Below the pieces are notes generated by a model. That model was given only the letters and a program-made list of their open reading frames with translations. It was not told the origin of the DNA and ran no database searches. Below are positions 34,992 to 45,434 of a DNA stretch of 64,000 nt, piece by piece. A program made the translations under genes and the position numbers. Position 1 is the first letter of the stretch; each line of letters opens with the position of its first letter. This DNA comes from Karstenula rhodostoma CBS 690.94 (lineage: Eukaryota; Ascomycota; Dothideomycetes; Pleosporales; Didymosphaeriaceae): positions 1,565,397 to 1,629,396 of the forward strand of contig MU001499.1 in the NCBI GenBank assembly GCA_010093485.1. The letters run 5' to 3'.

Positions 34992-36174
34992 TCATCCACC
35001 GTCGTGATCTTTGACGCCCGCCCACGCCCGCCTAAACACATCTCTCTGCTCCCCTTCCGCATCCCCATCCCGCCACCCCCAACACACACTGTAGTGCTTC
35101 AGAAACAGCTCCAACTCCTCCATCTCATCCAGCATCTCCAGCCCCGCTACGCGCTCTTTCTCCTCGCCACCCACCCACTCCCGCCACACAAACCCCGTAT
35201 CCACCGCCCCTCCCCCACCCACAAAGCCGTACCCCCTCAGCCGCGCGCGCTGGTCAGCGAGCTCGGGATACGCGGTCAGCGTCGGTAGGATGATATTGCG
35301 CGTGGCGAGGTTTGCGATCATAGTGCGGCCGAAAGCGTCGTTTGGGCGGATAGGCTCGTAGAGGACGAGGGAGGCGGGGGCGGCCGGGGAGAGGTAGTGT
35401 GTTGTGAGGGCGTGCAGGATGGATTTTACGGCGGGGGCGTGGAGGTAGACGAGGCACATTTCGGAGAGGATGAGGGTTGGGGCTGTGGGGTTTAGGTTTG
35501 GGAGGTCGGGGAGGGTTGCTGGGTCGGGGGTGGCGAGGGTGCGGAGGTCCAGGGCGTGGAGGTTGTACGTGGGGCTGTGGTAGGATTGCTGGGGTGGGGA
35601 GAGGGAGAGGGAGAGGTGGGAGGTGTCGAGGGCGTCTTGGAGGTCGGGGGAGCGGTGGATGGAGAGGAGCTTGGAGGCGGCGTTGGCGGGGAAGTCGAGC
35701 TCGTGGTAGATGAGGGGTGTGTTGGGGTGCTTGTCGCGCAGGCGGAAGTAGCGCGTGTCGGTGCCGGCGCCGAGGGAGACGATCTGCTTGGGGCCCGGGG
35801 TGGGTGTGGTGAGGAAGCGGTCGATGAGGGTGTCGATTGCGGTGGTGCGGACGTAGGAGCCTGGTGGGCGGGTTAGAGCTGTGTCTTCGGATGCGAGGGT
35901 GGAAGGCGGTACCTCTGTTTAGGAGAGGGAGGCGTCTGGTGGAGGGCTGGGTTGCAAAGAGCTTCGCATACGGATCGTCGAGGTAGCCCAGCTCCACGCA
36001 GCTCACCCTGCTCCCCGCCGCGTCCTGGTCCGTCCCGCGCACGGCATTGTCGCGTACTGCTTCGCTGCCCGCACTCGAAGCTCCCGGTCCGCCTCGTGCG
36101 CGGCCTCGCAGCCCACCTCCGCGCCCGCGACCGAGGAGAGTCTTGAGGTTCGGGATCTGGTTGCTGGAAGACAT
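34992..36174 (-). CDS. PPM1: Leucine carboxyl methyltransferase 1 (PP2A methyltransferase)
   Basis: Exons 35913-36174 and 34992-35860 (52-bp intron, phase 1) encode 376 aa. It methylates the C-terminal Leu of the PP2A catalytic subunit using S-adenosylmethionine, which controls holoenzyme assembly. Motifs in order: LGYLDDPYAKLF, NRGSYVRTTAIDTLIDRFL (formed across the intron), the SAM-binding LGAGTDTRYFRL, YHELDFP, LILSEMCLVYL and YEPIRPNDAFG. The first 40 residues are rich in RG/GR. It is divergent from RPB5, with 228 bp between the start codons. Confidence 0.95.
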
Positions 36175-36402
36175 GACGTTCACTGTCGCGTAGCTATTCA
36201 CGAGCTTTGGCGGGGCGGACCGCGGGGCACAGGGCCTAGTCCACACGCAGGATAGCGCCATCTGCACGCCAAGGCTCTGGGCTGCTTCTTCGCGACTTGA
36301 CGATTTTCTTTGAGCGGCCGCCGTGCACTTCGAGGTACCTTGTCTTGTCTCGCGCTGCCCGCCCACCCACGCTTCCCGACACCCTCAACCCGCGCAGTCA
36401 CC
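36175..36402. promoter_or_regulatory. Short bidirectional promoter between PPM1 and RPB5
   Basis: Only 228 bp separate the two start codons on opposite strands, so both genes are presumably driven from one nucleosome-free region. No defined element was identified. Confidence 0.6.
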
Positions 36403-37237
36403 ATGGCAGAAAGCGACCACAAGGCCCGCCAGGAGATGCTCGACATGTGGCGCATCTACCGCACCACAAAGGAGATGTGCAGAGACAGGGTCGGTGCCTC
36501 CGAGGCGCATCCGCGTTGCACCGCTGACCGCCGCGTCTAGGGCTACAACGTTCTCCCCGAGGAATGCAGCATCTCGTTCGACGACTTCGCGCGCAAGTTC
36601 GGCACCGAGAGCGGCGCGATTGCGTGCGTCTACCCACACACCCGCGCCCCCAGCGCAGCCCCGGAGCATCCCTCACTAACCACCCCCTAGACGCGGTCAG
36701 ATGAACTTTTCCGCCATTCCCTCCGAGGACATGGTCCGCAAATACACGCCGCCCGCGACACCCAAGGTGCCCAACCCCGAAGCCGCCATCGGCACCCTGT
36801 GGGTCGAGTTCAACGCCGACGAGAACATCGGCATGAAGAACCTGCGCGAGTTCATCCACCACCTGCTCAACGGCAGCTACTACTCGGGCATCATGATCGT
36901 GGTGAAGCCGCTGTCCGGCATGGCCATGCGCGGCATCCGCGGCGCGTCGGCGCTCAACGGCGGCAACGGCCCAAAGGGCGGCATCGAGGTCTTCCTCGAG
37001 CAGGACCTCAAGATCAACATCACAAAGCACGAGCTCGTACCTACGCATCTGCTGCTCAGCACCGAGGAGAAGGCCCAACTGCTCAAGCGCTATCGCCTCA
37101 AGGAGACGCAGCTCCCGCGTATCCAGGTCACGGATCCTGTGGCAAAGTACTACGGCTTGCGGAGGGGGCAGGTCGTCAAGATTATCAGGAAGTCGGAGAC
37201 GGCCGGCCGGTATGCGAGTTACCGCTGGGCTATATGA
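36403..37237 (+). CDS. RPB5: RNA polymerase I/II/III shared subunit RPABC1 (Rpb5)
   Basis: Exons 36403-36489, 36541-36623 and 36691-37237 (introns 51 and 67 bp; phases 0 and 2) give 238 aa. The N-terminal jaw domain begins with MWRIYRTTKEMCRDRGY, read across the first intron. The conserved C-terminal assembly domain holds HELVPTHLLLS, LPRIQVTDPVAKYYGLRRGQVVKI and SETAGRYASYR, which is diagnostic. The first donor, GTCGGT, is weak, but the junction restores the conserved RDRGYNVLPEE. A glycine-rich insert (GASALNGGNGPKGG) makes it longer than the 215-aa yeast protein. Confidence 0.97.
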
Positions 37238-37678
37238 GGGCTGGGGGTTGGCGCTTGCCACGCGAGAGAAAAAGAGACAAAGAACGGCGAGAAAGTTGCA
37301 TCATTTGGCGCGGCGTTAGGCGAATGGGTCCAAAAGGCGTCTGATAAGGTTCGCTGTGTATTCCAGGGCTGTTCAGACTACGGCAGGCTCACAATCAGAC
37401 ACTCCCCCCCTCGTGAGTAGATGAACCAAAGAGAATCGTTTGTGATACCCACACTATGGACTGCCTCTAATGCCTCGCATCGACGTGACGCCACCCACCA
37501 TGGAAAAGCGAAAAAAAAAAATAACGATATGTATGTGACGCATTATCCGCACCGGGTACCCCCCGAACCGATTCCTGCACAGCAGACTCCATGTCACCAC
37601 CTCAAACACCAGCCCAAACAAGCCTCTCAACTCCCCTAAACGCCGCCCAATGCAACCCCCCTCGCACACATCCACCCC
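37238..37678. other. Convergent intergenic region, 441 bp
   Basis: Lies between the stop codons of RPB5 (plus) and MAD1 (minus). It contains an A10-type run near 37508-37518 and no gene. Confidence 0.55.
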
Positions 37679-39823
37679 CTACCCCCTAACCGTCAAATCC
37701 CCATTCTTCTTCTCCCAAAACTCCATCGTCAGCGCCGCCAAAAAACACGGAATCTCCTTGCGCCCCTCAACCCAATAAACAATACTATCCCTAATCTCAC
37801 CCGCAAACGCGCTCCTCTCCCCCCCACTAACCTTCATGGTCCCCTTCTCCCCATCAAAAACAATACTGTTCTCCTCTTCGCCCTCCTCGGGCCGAAACAT
37901 GGACGTGACCTTTACGCGCCCGTTGGGCATGAAGTCAAGTTTCCAGCCGAGGATGGAGGCGACGGCCTCGCGGAACTCGAGGGCTTTCGCGGACCAGATT
38001 GTTTTGAGGCGTTTTTCCTTTTTGGCGAGGGAGGCGATGGCGGCGTCGCGCTCGGCGAGGAGGTCGTGGGTTGCGGCGAGCTGGGCGGCGGGGACGGTGG
38101 AGGGGATGGGTTCGGCGTGGAGTTGGGCGAGGAGCTGGGTGTTGGCTTCGCGGAGGGTGCGGACGGTGGCGAGCTTGAGGGCTTCGGCGTCGGCGGTGGG
38201 GTTGGATTTGAGCTCGAGGACGCGCACGCGGGACGAGTCTTTGAGTTTCTTGAGTTGGGAGTGCTGCGCTTTGTATTCGGATTCGAGAAGCTTGATGCGC
38301 TTGGTTAGGGTCGCGTGGTCGTCTTGCAGCGCGCGGTTCTTGCGGCGTAATTCGCCCACGCGCTCGTCTGTGGATTCGTCTTCCAACGGCCGCTTTTGGC
38401 CTGCGGTGATGGTGACGGGCTGGGAGGGGGTGGTGAGGTCCTTTTGGAGAGTGGCGATCTCGCTGCGGTATGCGTCGACAAGGTCTTCGAGCTCCTTTAT
38501 GCGGCTTGTTTTCGCGGCATCGAAGTTGTCCGGGTGCATTTCGCGCTCTTCGTCGTCGAAGGCTTTGACCTGAGCGCGGAGAAACTCGACTTCCTTGGTG
38601 GCAAGGTTCTTTTGGCGCTCGAGCCGGGCGCGGGCTTTGGTCTCGTCGGCGCTGGGGGCAGGTGTGGCCGTCTTGAGCTGTGCTAGTTCGGCTTGGAGTT
38701 TGGCTTTCTCGTCTTCGAGTGCTTGTATGGTGGTTTCCTTGACGGTGAGCTCGGGCTGGATCTCTCCAAGACGGTTCATGTAGTCCGTCTTCTCGAATCG
38801 CTCGCGGATGTAAGCGCGCGCGAGATCCTCTGGTGACTCAAATTGGGCATCGGTCTCTGCCTCGTTCTCCAGGTACGACGTCCAAGAGTTCCTCTCAGCT
38901 TCGAGCGCCTGGTTCCGGACTTTGGCCTCATTGAGCTGGCTTTGAAGGTCCGCTGCCAGACGCAGCTTCAGGTCCAGGGTCCTCTTTTCCTCCTCGATGA
39001 CCTCGATCGCTTTCTGCTGTTTCCGGTACTGCTTAAGCTCCGTGTTCTGCTCGCGCGTCAGGTTCTCCAGTTTCTTGATGTGCGCAACCTGCTCGGAAAG
39101 CTCCTTCTTTATGACTGCAATAGTCTCTGCGTCGCCGGTGATCGCCTTCAAGCGCAACACTTCCGCCTCCAGATCTCCAACCTCGGTCTCTCTCTCCACC
39201 AGCTTCCTCTGCGCAACTTGTAGCGCATGCGCCTTCTCTTCCGCCTTCTCTTTGAAGTCTTCCACCGACTCTTTCAGAATTTTACACTCCCTCTGCAGCG
39301 TCTTGAACTGATGCTCGCTTTGTCTCTGCGACGACGCCAGCTCCTCCTTTGCCTCGTCAGCGTCCTCCTGCAGCTGCGAGGCCTTAGCCTGCGACGTCTG
39401 CAGTCGCTTCTGCAAGTCCTGCCTCTCGTTCTCACTCCGCGCCTGCGCCTCGGAAAACTCCCGCTGCAGCCCCTCGTATTTCTTTGTCGCTAGGGAGCTT
39501 GCTGCTTCTGCCTGTTGCGCCTTCCTGTACTCCGCCTCCGCGCGGTTCTGCGCATCGCGTATCTCGGCAGCATGTTCCAGCTTCAGCTTCTCCTGGTCTT
39601 GTTTCGCCGTCTCCAGTTCATAGCGGAGGGTATTCACTTGCGTGCGCAGGTCTTCGTTGACCGTGTCGGATGCGATCACGGTGTGCGGCGCCGCATTTTG
39701 CGAGGTTCGCAATGTGGTTCTGAATGTCTCGCGCAGTGGTTCACGTGGTTGTTTTGGAGAGTTGTGGATTGGCTCGCCGGTCAAGAAGTTGAAGCTTGGA
39801 TCGTTGTGCTTTCGTGAAGCCAT
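37679..39823 (-). CDS. MAD1: Spindle assembly checkpoint protein Mad1
   Basis: A single exon of 714 codons. Residues about 55-590 are almost continuous coiled coil, rich in E, K, Q and A heptads. The C-terminus is the conserved Mad1 RWD-like kinetochore-binding domain: FREAVASILGWKLDFMPNG, VKVTSMF, SIVFDGEKG and a WVEGRKEIPCFLAALTMEFW end. Mad1 recruits Mad2 to unattached kinetochores and turns on the checkpoint. The Mad2-interaction motif should lie around residues 480-520; I see KRPLEDESTDER there but no certain match to the consensus. The ATG at 39823 begins MASRKHNDPSFNFLTGEP. Confidence 0.93.
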   Translation of the reverse strand: MASRKHNDPSFNFLTGEPIHNSPKQPREPLRETFRTTLRTSQNAAPHTVIASDTVNEDLRTQVNTLRYELETAKQDQEKLKLEHAAEIRDAQNRAEAEYRKAQQAEAASSLATKKYEGLQREFSEAQARSENERQDLQKRLQTSQAKASQLQEDADEAKEELASSQRQSEHQFKTLQRECKILKESVEDFKEKAEEKAHALQVAQRKLVERETEVGDLEAEVLRLKAITGDAETIAVIKKELSEQVAHIKKLENLTREQNTELKQYRKQQKAIEVIEEEKRTLDLKLRLAADLQSQLNEAKVRNQALEAERNSWTSYLENEAETDAQFESPEDLARAYIRERFEKTDYMNRLGEIQPELTVKETTIQALEDEKAKLQAELAQLKTATPAPSADETKARARLERQKNLATKEVEFLRAQVKAFDDEEREMHPDNFDAAKTSRIKELEDLVDAYRSEIATLQKDLTTPSQPVTITAGQKRPLEDESTDERVGELRRKNRALQDDHATLTKRIKLLESEYKAQHSQLKKLKDSSRVRVLELKSNPTADAEALKLATVRTLREANTQLLAQLHAEPIPSTVPAAQLAATHDLLAERDAAIASLAKKEKRLKTIWSAKALEFREAVASILGWKLDFMPNGRVKVTSMFRPEEGEEENSIVFDGEKGTMKVSGGERSAFAGEIRDSIVYWVEGRKEIPCFLAALTMEFWEKKNGDLTVRG

Positions 39824-40353
39824 GTTTGTTTGGTCTGTGGCCGACGATCGTGGGCGGGGGAAAGCGCAGTTCCCTGGATGTGGTTGGGGATTCTTTGGCG
39901 GCCTATATTATTTCCATGCTCGGAGAGCAAGGTAATGCGACAACCCGAAGTGGCGCAAAGTGAGCGTTCGACTGTGCGGGCGGACGTTATTGTTGTGAAC
40001 CCCATGCGCTAGCGCGCTTTGTTCGACCACGGAAGCACGTGCCATTCACCTCCCTGGAGCCAGGGTTTTTTGTTCAATGCACCCAAATCAGCAACGACAC
40101 ATCGACTTCATGATTGCATCGAACATGTATTATACGACTAGCTAGTTTATGTGGCAACCCCATCTTCCATATTCCCACCTTGATCTGTCAGGAAATATAA
40201 CATCCGTGAAAGGTAAGTACTTCCTCCCAGTATAGATGAGCTGCCCCTTAGTGAGAAGTTCCCGGAAGAGCTATTCACGTAACGAGAGCCATAGAAACGT
40301 TCAAGTCATAAACTCGTTGGGTTCCCGACCCTTGCTGATGATAAGCGATACCG
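39824..40353. other. Intergenic, 530 bp
   Basis: MAD1 promoter side and 3' side of the PIG-L-fold gene, both on the minus strand. A CACGTG E-box lies at 40036-40041, 213 bp upstream of the MAD1 ATG. No gene is visible. Confidence 0.5.
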
Positions 40354-41518
40354 CTAAGTAACGTAATACTCCCGATCAAGATACTGGACCGTGTACTTCA
40401 CGTCGTCCGGGACCTCTTTAGGCATAAGACCCGAGTGCTTGAAGCATTCGCTGTACAATTTGCACTGTCCTATTGTCAGCGATTTCCCGTGAGACTCGGC
40501 GAAGTCAGAGTCCCGTACCATGTCTTTGTCGTATTGGGCATACTCGAGGTAAGCCCGTACTTTGACTGAGAAGTCTTCAGATTGCGTTTCGAGTGTTATG
40601 TTGAAGTTCCGAATGAGGTTGCCACCATAGCTGAGAGACGGTTAACTATATATGCGATTGGAATAAAGAGTCACGCGCATACCTGGTCACATGCCCCGGG
40701 ATCTTGTATTCCTTGATCACGTCGTGGACGATTCGCGCAGACACTGAATGATCTGCATGTTCTGCAGTATATTCACCGTCTTTCGCGATTGGCGTTATGT
40801 GGTCCAATGTACGAATGAAGTTGGGGCTCTTCCACTGAAGAATGATAGAGATCAAGTGCTTTAGCCCGTCGAGGTTATAAGTCGTCTCTCCGTCGGTAGA
40901 GGTTATGTTCTGGATCCGGCTCTCATACAGCTTCTTGAGAGAGACCTGGCCCGTCTCTTTGTAGCCTTGTCCGTCGGAACCGCCATCTGGGAAGCGTAGG
41001 TCTGTCGTCCGTCAGCACAGTCAGTGCAAAGCTCGATTGGCAACACTCACAGATGAGCAAGAGGCCCTTCGCATCTCTAGGGTACCGAAGCGTGATCAAT
41101 GCGTCCCCGCAGATCACTTTCACGCCGTCCCAACCTGTCTGATTTACTGGTGCGCCTGCCATGATGTTGTATGATGACTGCAGCCCACGCTCAAGTGAGT
41201 CGATGAAGTTGGTGTCTTTCACACCACGATCGCCAGCCGTGAGCATGACTACTGTGGTGCACTTGAAGGTGTGGAGGTCATGGTAAAGATCGGGGTTCTG
41301 GTAGAGCAATGCGTCGACGGGATGTGCAACGAAGTAAACATTTCCACTAGATCCGTCAGTGAGGTCGTGTGGGTATGAGACTGCAGTTTTACTAACCCGG
41401 GGCAGTTGTAGTCCTCGCCTAGGTCAGCGAGATTGGCCACCTCGATCAACCCTATGGCGCTGACGGCGCACGCAGCTAGCAGCTGCAGCAGCCCGTAAAC
41501 GTATATTGATACAAACAT
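40354..41518 (-). CDS. PIG-L/LmbE-fold putative deacetylase, membrane or secreted
   Basis: Exons 41397-41518, 41051-41346, 40683-41001 and 40354-40630 (introns 50, 49 and 52 bp; phases 2, 1 and 2) encode 337 aa. An N-terminal hydrophobic segment (YGLLQLLAACAVSAIGLI) is a signal peptide or anchor. The first family motif reads AHPVDALLYQNP; PIG-L/LmbE enzymes have AHPDDE, where His and the second Asp bind Zn and the first Asp is the general base, replaced here by Val. VVMLTAGDRG and the Zn-His region EHADHSVSARIV are conserved. The family removes N-acetyl groups from GlcNAc-type substrates. Many filamentous fungi carry extracellular members of unknown substrate. With the missing Asp, activity is doubtful. 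GPI-pathway PIG-L itself is less likely given the length and motif variants. Confidence 0.8.
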
Positions 41519-42377
41519 GCTGTATAGGGCGTGGATGCAAGCGAACGAATTGTGGAGAGAGCAGGAAGATGAAAAGGGCGAGCGAGTGAGAGCTGCGGAG
41601 AACCAGATTTTGTAAGCCGCGAGGAGCGAGAACACTGCGACGGATTGAGATAATATGGTGAAAGTGAGGGTGAGGTGAAAAGGACGCGTGGCGGAGGTAT
41701 CCTTTGCATGGCGCCACGAGACCGTCTTAGAAGGAAGGAACGATACAAACACGGAAAGAGCGCCCAAAGTGCGCCGAACCTCTACGAAATGCAGCCTATC
41801 ATTTCTGTATAGTATTTGCCTGTCGAGTGTCTTGTATTCTTGGGCAGTAGAAAGTTGCGTAGTCGCTCAGCACGCCTCAGTCTGCTGGGTAATGCCTATT
41901 GAGGTTGGCTTGCCCGGGCGCATGGATTGCACGGGTTTCTCCATCATGTGCTATATTGACAGCATAGTCTATCTAGCTACATCGCGCGTGCCTGACTTCC
42001 TGCCTCTTCCGCCGCGTCTTCATCCCCTATCAACACTAACCTCCCGTTGTGACACACACTACTGCTACGCGCCGCACCATACGCGACCAGACCATCTCGA
42101 TAAAACAAAAAACGCAAACACGCCATATAGAACTCCTGGGTATAGCATACTATCTTCCCAAAAGAAAACGCCAATCTGCTGCTAGCTTCCACAAATGATC
42201 TGGCAGAAACACACTGAAATGCTCGCAATTTGAACTTAAACTGACGGATCGGTCGGTATTAATCTCATATTGCTGAATAGCGAAGAAGAAGCCTGGGCTA
42301 CTAGAGCCATTATGAGTGGAAGCGAAAGCGTGACCGAACCATCTCTGGAAAACGCACTAGGCGTGAAAAGTGAGAAT
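41519..42377. other. Intergenic, about 860 bp
   Basis: Promoter side of the PIG-L-fold gene and 3' side of KAR9. Short ORFs on both strands have no recognisable content. Confidence 0.5.
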
Positions 42378-45300
42378 CTACCTCCATCGTGGGCGCTCTT
42401 CCGAGCTGGACTGGCGGCCGTCCATGCTGGATTTGCGGCCACTGGTCATGGCAAACGAACTCTTGCGCCCTGCATCGAGTCCGAGGTTGCTCCTACGTCC
42501 GTCCTCAGTGCTGCCCAGCCTGCTGTGGGTGCGTCCCCCGGGAGTTGTGATCTGTGGGATGATTATACCGCTGGTGGTGCGCTGTTTGGGAGTGGGCAAC
42601 ATGCTCGTACGGCGGCTTGTCATTGCACTCGCCGGGCGCGAGGCGCGACGAGCCATGGGACTCTCCTCGGTGGCAGTGCCGTCACTCTCCTCTGCTGCAA
42701 TTGTCACTCTGCGAGTTGAAGTCGGAGTGCGGTAGGACGGCAAAGACGTATTCGGTGTAGTTTGCAGGGCGGAACTACCACGAGCAGGTGTGGAGGGAGA
42801 CTGCATCGGGCTGGCCATAGGTCGCCGACCGAGAGCTTGGTGCGCAGGCGTAGTGGAGGTTGGACGCGAAGAAATGGGCGAAAGCGCAGAAGCCTGACTG
42901 AGAGGGCTACGAACGGGGATGGCAGAGTGGCTAGACGCACTCCTCAAATTCCTAAGAGGGGTAGTAGGGTCGTTCCGATGTGGTGAAGGGGTCGTCAATG
43001 ACAATGGTCTGAAGTTGTGCCCAACTACAGTGTCACGCATGTTGGTGCTGTAGTTCCACCTTGGTTTTTCAGATGGAGGAGTCGGAGTAGCAGACATGGA
43101 ACGTGGAGGATGCACAGGGGCAGCAAGTGCCTCTAGTCGAGACGACGAAATTGTCTTACGTCCAGTAGTACCGGTAGCCATCGGAAGACTAGACAAGCGA
43201 CGACTTGCAGTCAGAGAAGACTTTGTGCTGGATGTGCTTGGCTGGCGCGACTTTTTTCCGACGGGAGTAATGCGGCCGTAGTCGCTGCTTTTCCGGCTCA
43301 TGATGACGCTTGAGGAAGGAGAACTGTTTGGCGTATCTAAAGCAGAGCTTGTCAGTGATGCTTCCGTGCGAGCCGACAGAACTGTAGACACTGAATCGCG
43401 CAGCTTCCGCGTGGCTGTCAGTTCTTCAATGACCATGTCCGTCTCCTTCATCTGAACCTGTAAGTCAGATACTTTCTGCCTGACATCTTGCTGGATGCGC
43501 AAGATCTCGCCGTTGACGGTTGACCGATGCTTCATCTCAATGTCGATCAGCTCCAGAACTCGCTTCATCGAAGGTGGGTAGTGCTCGCGCTTGTCCTTGT
43601 ACGTGGACAGGCGGGAGCCCAGTTTCTCATCGTCACCCTCGTCGATGACCTGTCGCAGCCTCTGTATACTCTTCATCAGCGACTCGTACATGGCTATAGC
43701 TTTGCTGCCGGCTTGCCGGAAGCTATGCACCCATTTGTCCTCGCCAAGCTCTTCCCTCAAAGCATCAGCGTCAGCTTCGAGCTTCTTCTCCAGCGTCTCG
43801 AGTTGTTCCTTCCGCCTAGTGAGTTCATCGCACGCAGAGGGAAACAACTTGCTTGCGCGCATCTGGAAGTGCTGAAGGCGCATGGGCAAGAAGTCCAAGG
43901 ATGCGCGTAGAGGTTGAAGCTTCGCAAACAATGCGAGCAGTCGAGAATTTTCTTGTTCGATTTGTGGAATAGGGGACACGGGCGACATGATTGAGAGTGT
44001 AGGCATACTAAACCGATTGCTCTGCAGTCGGGCATGTTCGCGCGCTTGCTGGCGAGGAGTGTCCTCCACGATAGTCTCCAGGTCTGCAATGTTAAAAGTT
44101 TCTGCAGACTCTGCAACGGAATCACTAATTGCACGGTGCCTTCGTTCTTCCATCTCAAATACGAGCCGGCTGAGGTTCTCAATCTCCATACCGATCTCGC
44201 CTAGCACAATGTTCCAAAGCTCTTCCCACTCCATGGCTATCTCCACTTGTGATTTGATGCCCTTGAGTGTCTTCTTGATCTTGGACCAGTTGCTAAGCAC
44301 CTCTTCCATCTGAACCACCAGCGTTGTGAGATCTCGGCTTGGCAAGGTAGCAATGTCGGCTCGGCCTTGAAGGTCCTCGATGGCGGTGATGTATACGTTG
44401 ACCAGTCCCTCAAACTTGCCAATCGCGGCATCCACTTCTTCTAAGCCCTCACGTCCAGCAGCTGCGGCCCACTCCACATCGTCCTCGGCGTCGAGCCCGC
44501 TGAGGACCTCTGCTGCCTTGGCCATCCATTGTTTGATGCTATTGGCAGCACTGTGCAACGCCCGACCGGCGGCCGTTGAGGAAGGAAGCGCGCGGATTTC
44601 CGAGGTGAGGGATTCGGGTGGCGGCAGCTTGATGGAGGTTAACTGCTGGATCTGGTTGGTGAAGCTTGCGCGTGAGAGGGTGTAGATGGAATTGGCGCGC
44701 GAGAAATGGCGCTGGTGGAAGTAGGCGGCGACATCGATGCCGTTTTCGCTGTCGAGCACTGAGGCCTCGGGCGCAGGCGGCGTGTCCTTGGGTGGCGGCG
44801 TGGGTGGGCGGCCCAGCTCGGTATCGCTGCTGGCCCCCGTCTCGGTGACGGCGCGCGAGAGGCCCTTGGTTTTGGTAGTGTCGGGCAGGCGGTATTTCTG
44901 GTGGTCCTCGTTCAGGTCGCCAGCTTCCGAGTCAGAGGGCAGGACCCTGTCGCTGGTGCTCACGAAGCTGCTGCGGTTGCTTTCGAAGCTCGAGGGAGGG
45001 CTGGCGTCCATTGCCAGCGCAGGCACCGACTCGCCCGTCAGTTGCGGGATGAGAGGCGTGCCGACCTGGCTGCTCGTGCCGCTCCAGGCAGTGCCCCTGC
45101 GCTCAATGTGAAAGCTGCGGCGGTCGCGGTGGAATTCGTCGAGCTCGCGGAGCTTGTGGGCGGAGATGCGGCCAATCTGCGCGGGTGCAATGGTGCTACG
45201 GGGAGCCTCTGGTGCCTGGTTCTGGTTCAGGAATTTCATGCGGGCCAGCAGGCCCGGGGATATTCTGGCAAGCTTGGTAGTGCTCTCGAGGGCGGCGGAT

Positions 45301-45434
45301 TCGGGGCGTCTGGGTGAAGACGTCGTGGTTGTGGCTCGAGCGGAAAGTGTGGATGGGCCACGGCGATCAACAGCAACAGACGGGGAAGAAGGAGCGTCCG
45401 GCGGGGTTTCCGGCGGCAGCGCGGTTGGCTTCAT
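42378..45434 (-). CDS. KAR9: Karyogamy/spindle-orientation protein Kar9
   Basis: A single exon of 1,018 aa from ATG 45434; the frame is open further upstream but has no ATG. An N-terminal disordered part is rich in S, T and P. The helical Kar9 domain lies at about 230-760 (ISAHKLRELDEFHRDRRSF just before it, AAYFHQRHFSRANSIYTLS at its start, and coiled-coil stretches such as FSACDELTRR-like heptads later). A long basic serine/proline tail follows, with repeated SR, RKSS and TP motifs suited to microtubule and EB1 binding and CDK phosphorylation. In yeast Kar9 links Bim1 on astral microtubules to myosin V and aligns the spindle. The assignment rests on overall layout and the central domain. 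Confidence 0.85.
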   Translation of the reverse strand: MKPTALPPETPPDAPSSPSVAVDRRGPSTLSARATTTTSSPRRPESAALESTTKLARISPGLLARMKFLNQNQAPEAPRSTIAPAQIGRISAHKLRELDEFHRDRRSFHIERRGTAWSGTSSQVGTPLIPQLTGESVPALAMDASPPSSFESNRSSFVSTSDRVLPSDSEAGDLNEDHQKYRLPDTTKTKGLSRAVTETGASSDTELGRPPTPPPKDTPPAPEASVLDSENGIDVAAYFHQRHFSRANSIYTLSRASFTNQIQQLTSIKLPPPESLTSEIRALPSSTAAGRALHSAANSIKQWMAKAAEVLSGLDAEDDVEWAAAAGREGLEEVDAAIGKFEGLVNVYITAIEDLQGRADIATLPSRDLTTLVVQMEEVLSNWSKIKKTLKGIKSQVEIAMEWEELWNIVLGEIGMEIENLSRLVFEMEERRHRAISDSVAESAETFNIADLETIVEDTPRQQAREHARLQSNRFSMPTLSIMSPVSPIPQIEQENSRLLALFAKLQPLRASLDFLPMRLQHFQMRASKLFPSACDELTRRKEQLETLEKKLEADADALREELGEDKWVHSFRQAGSKAIAMYESLMKSIQRLRQVIDEGDDEKLGSRLSTYKDKREHYPPSMKRVLELIDIEMKHRSTVNGEILRIQQDVRQKVSDLQVQMKETDMVIEELTATRKLRDSVSTVLSARTEASLTSSALDTPNSSPSSSVIMSRKSSDYGRITPVGKKSRQPSTSSTKSSLTASRRLSSLPMATGTTGRKTISSSRLEALAAPVHPPRSMSATPTPPSEKPRWNYSTNMRDTVVGHNFRPLSLTTPSPHRNDPTTPLRNLRSASSHSAIPVRSPLSQASALSPISSRPTSTTPAHQALGRRPMASPMQSPSTPARGSSALQTTPNTSLPSYRTPTSTRRVTIAAEESDGTATEESPMARRASRPASAMTSRRTSMLPTPKQRTTSGIIIPQITTPGGRTHSRLGSTEDGRRSNLGLDAGRKSSFAMTSGRKSSMDGRQSSSEERPRWR

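Noticed and set aside
35254..36366. Minus-strand ORF of 370 codons starting upstream of PPM1
   Set aside because: It reads exon 1 of PPM1 and then runs on through the intron in the wrong frame, giving a proline/arginine-rich artefact.
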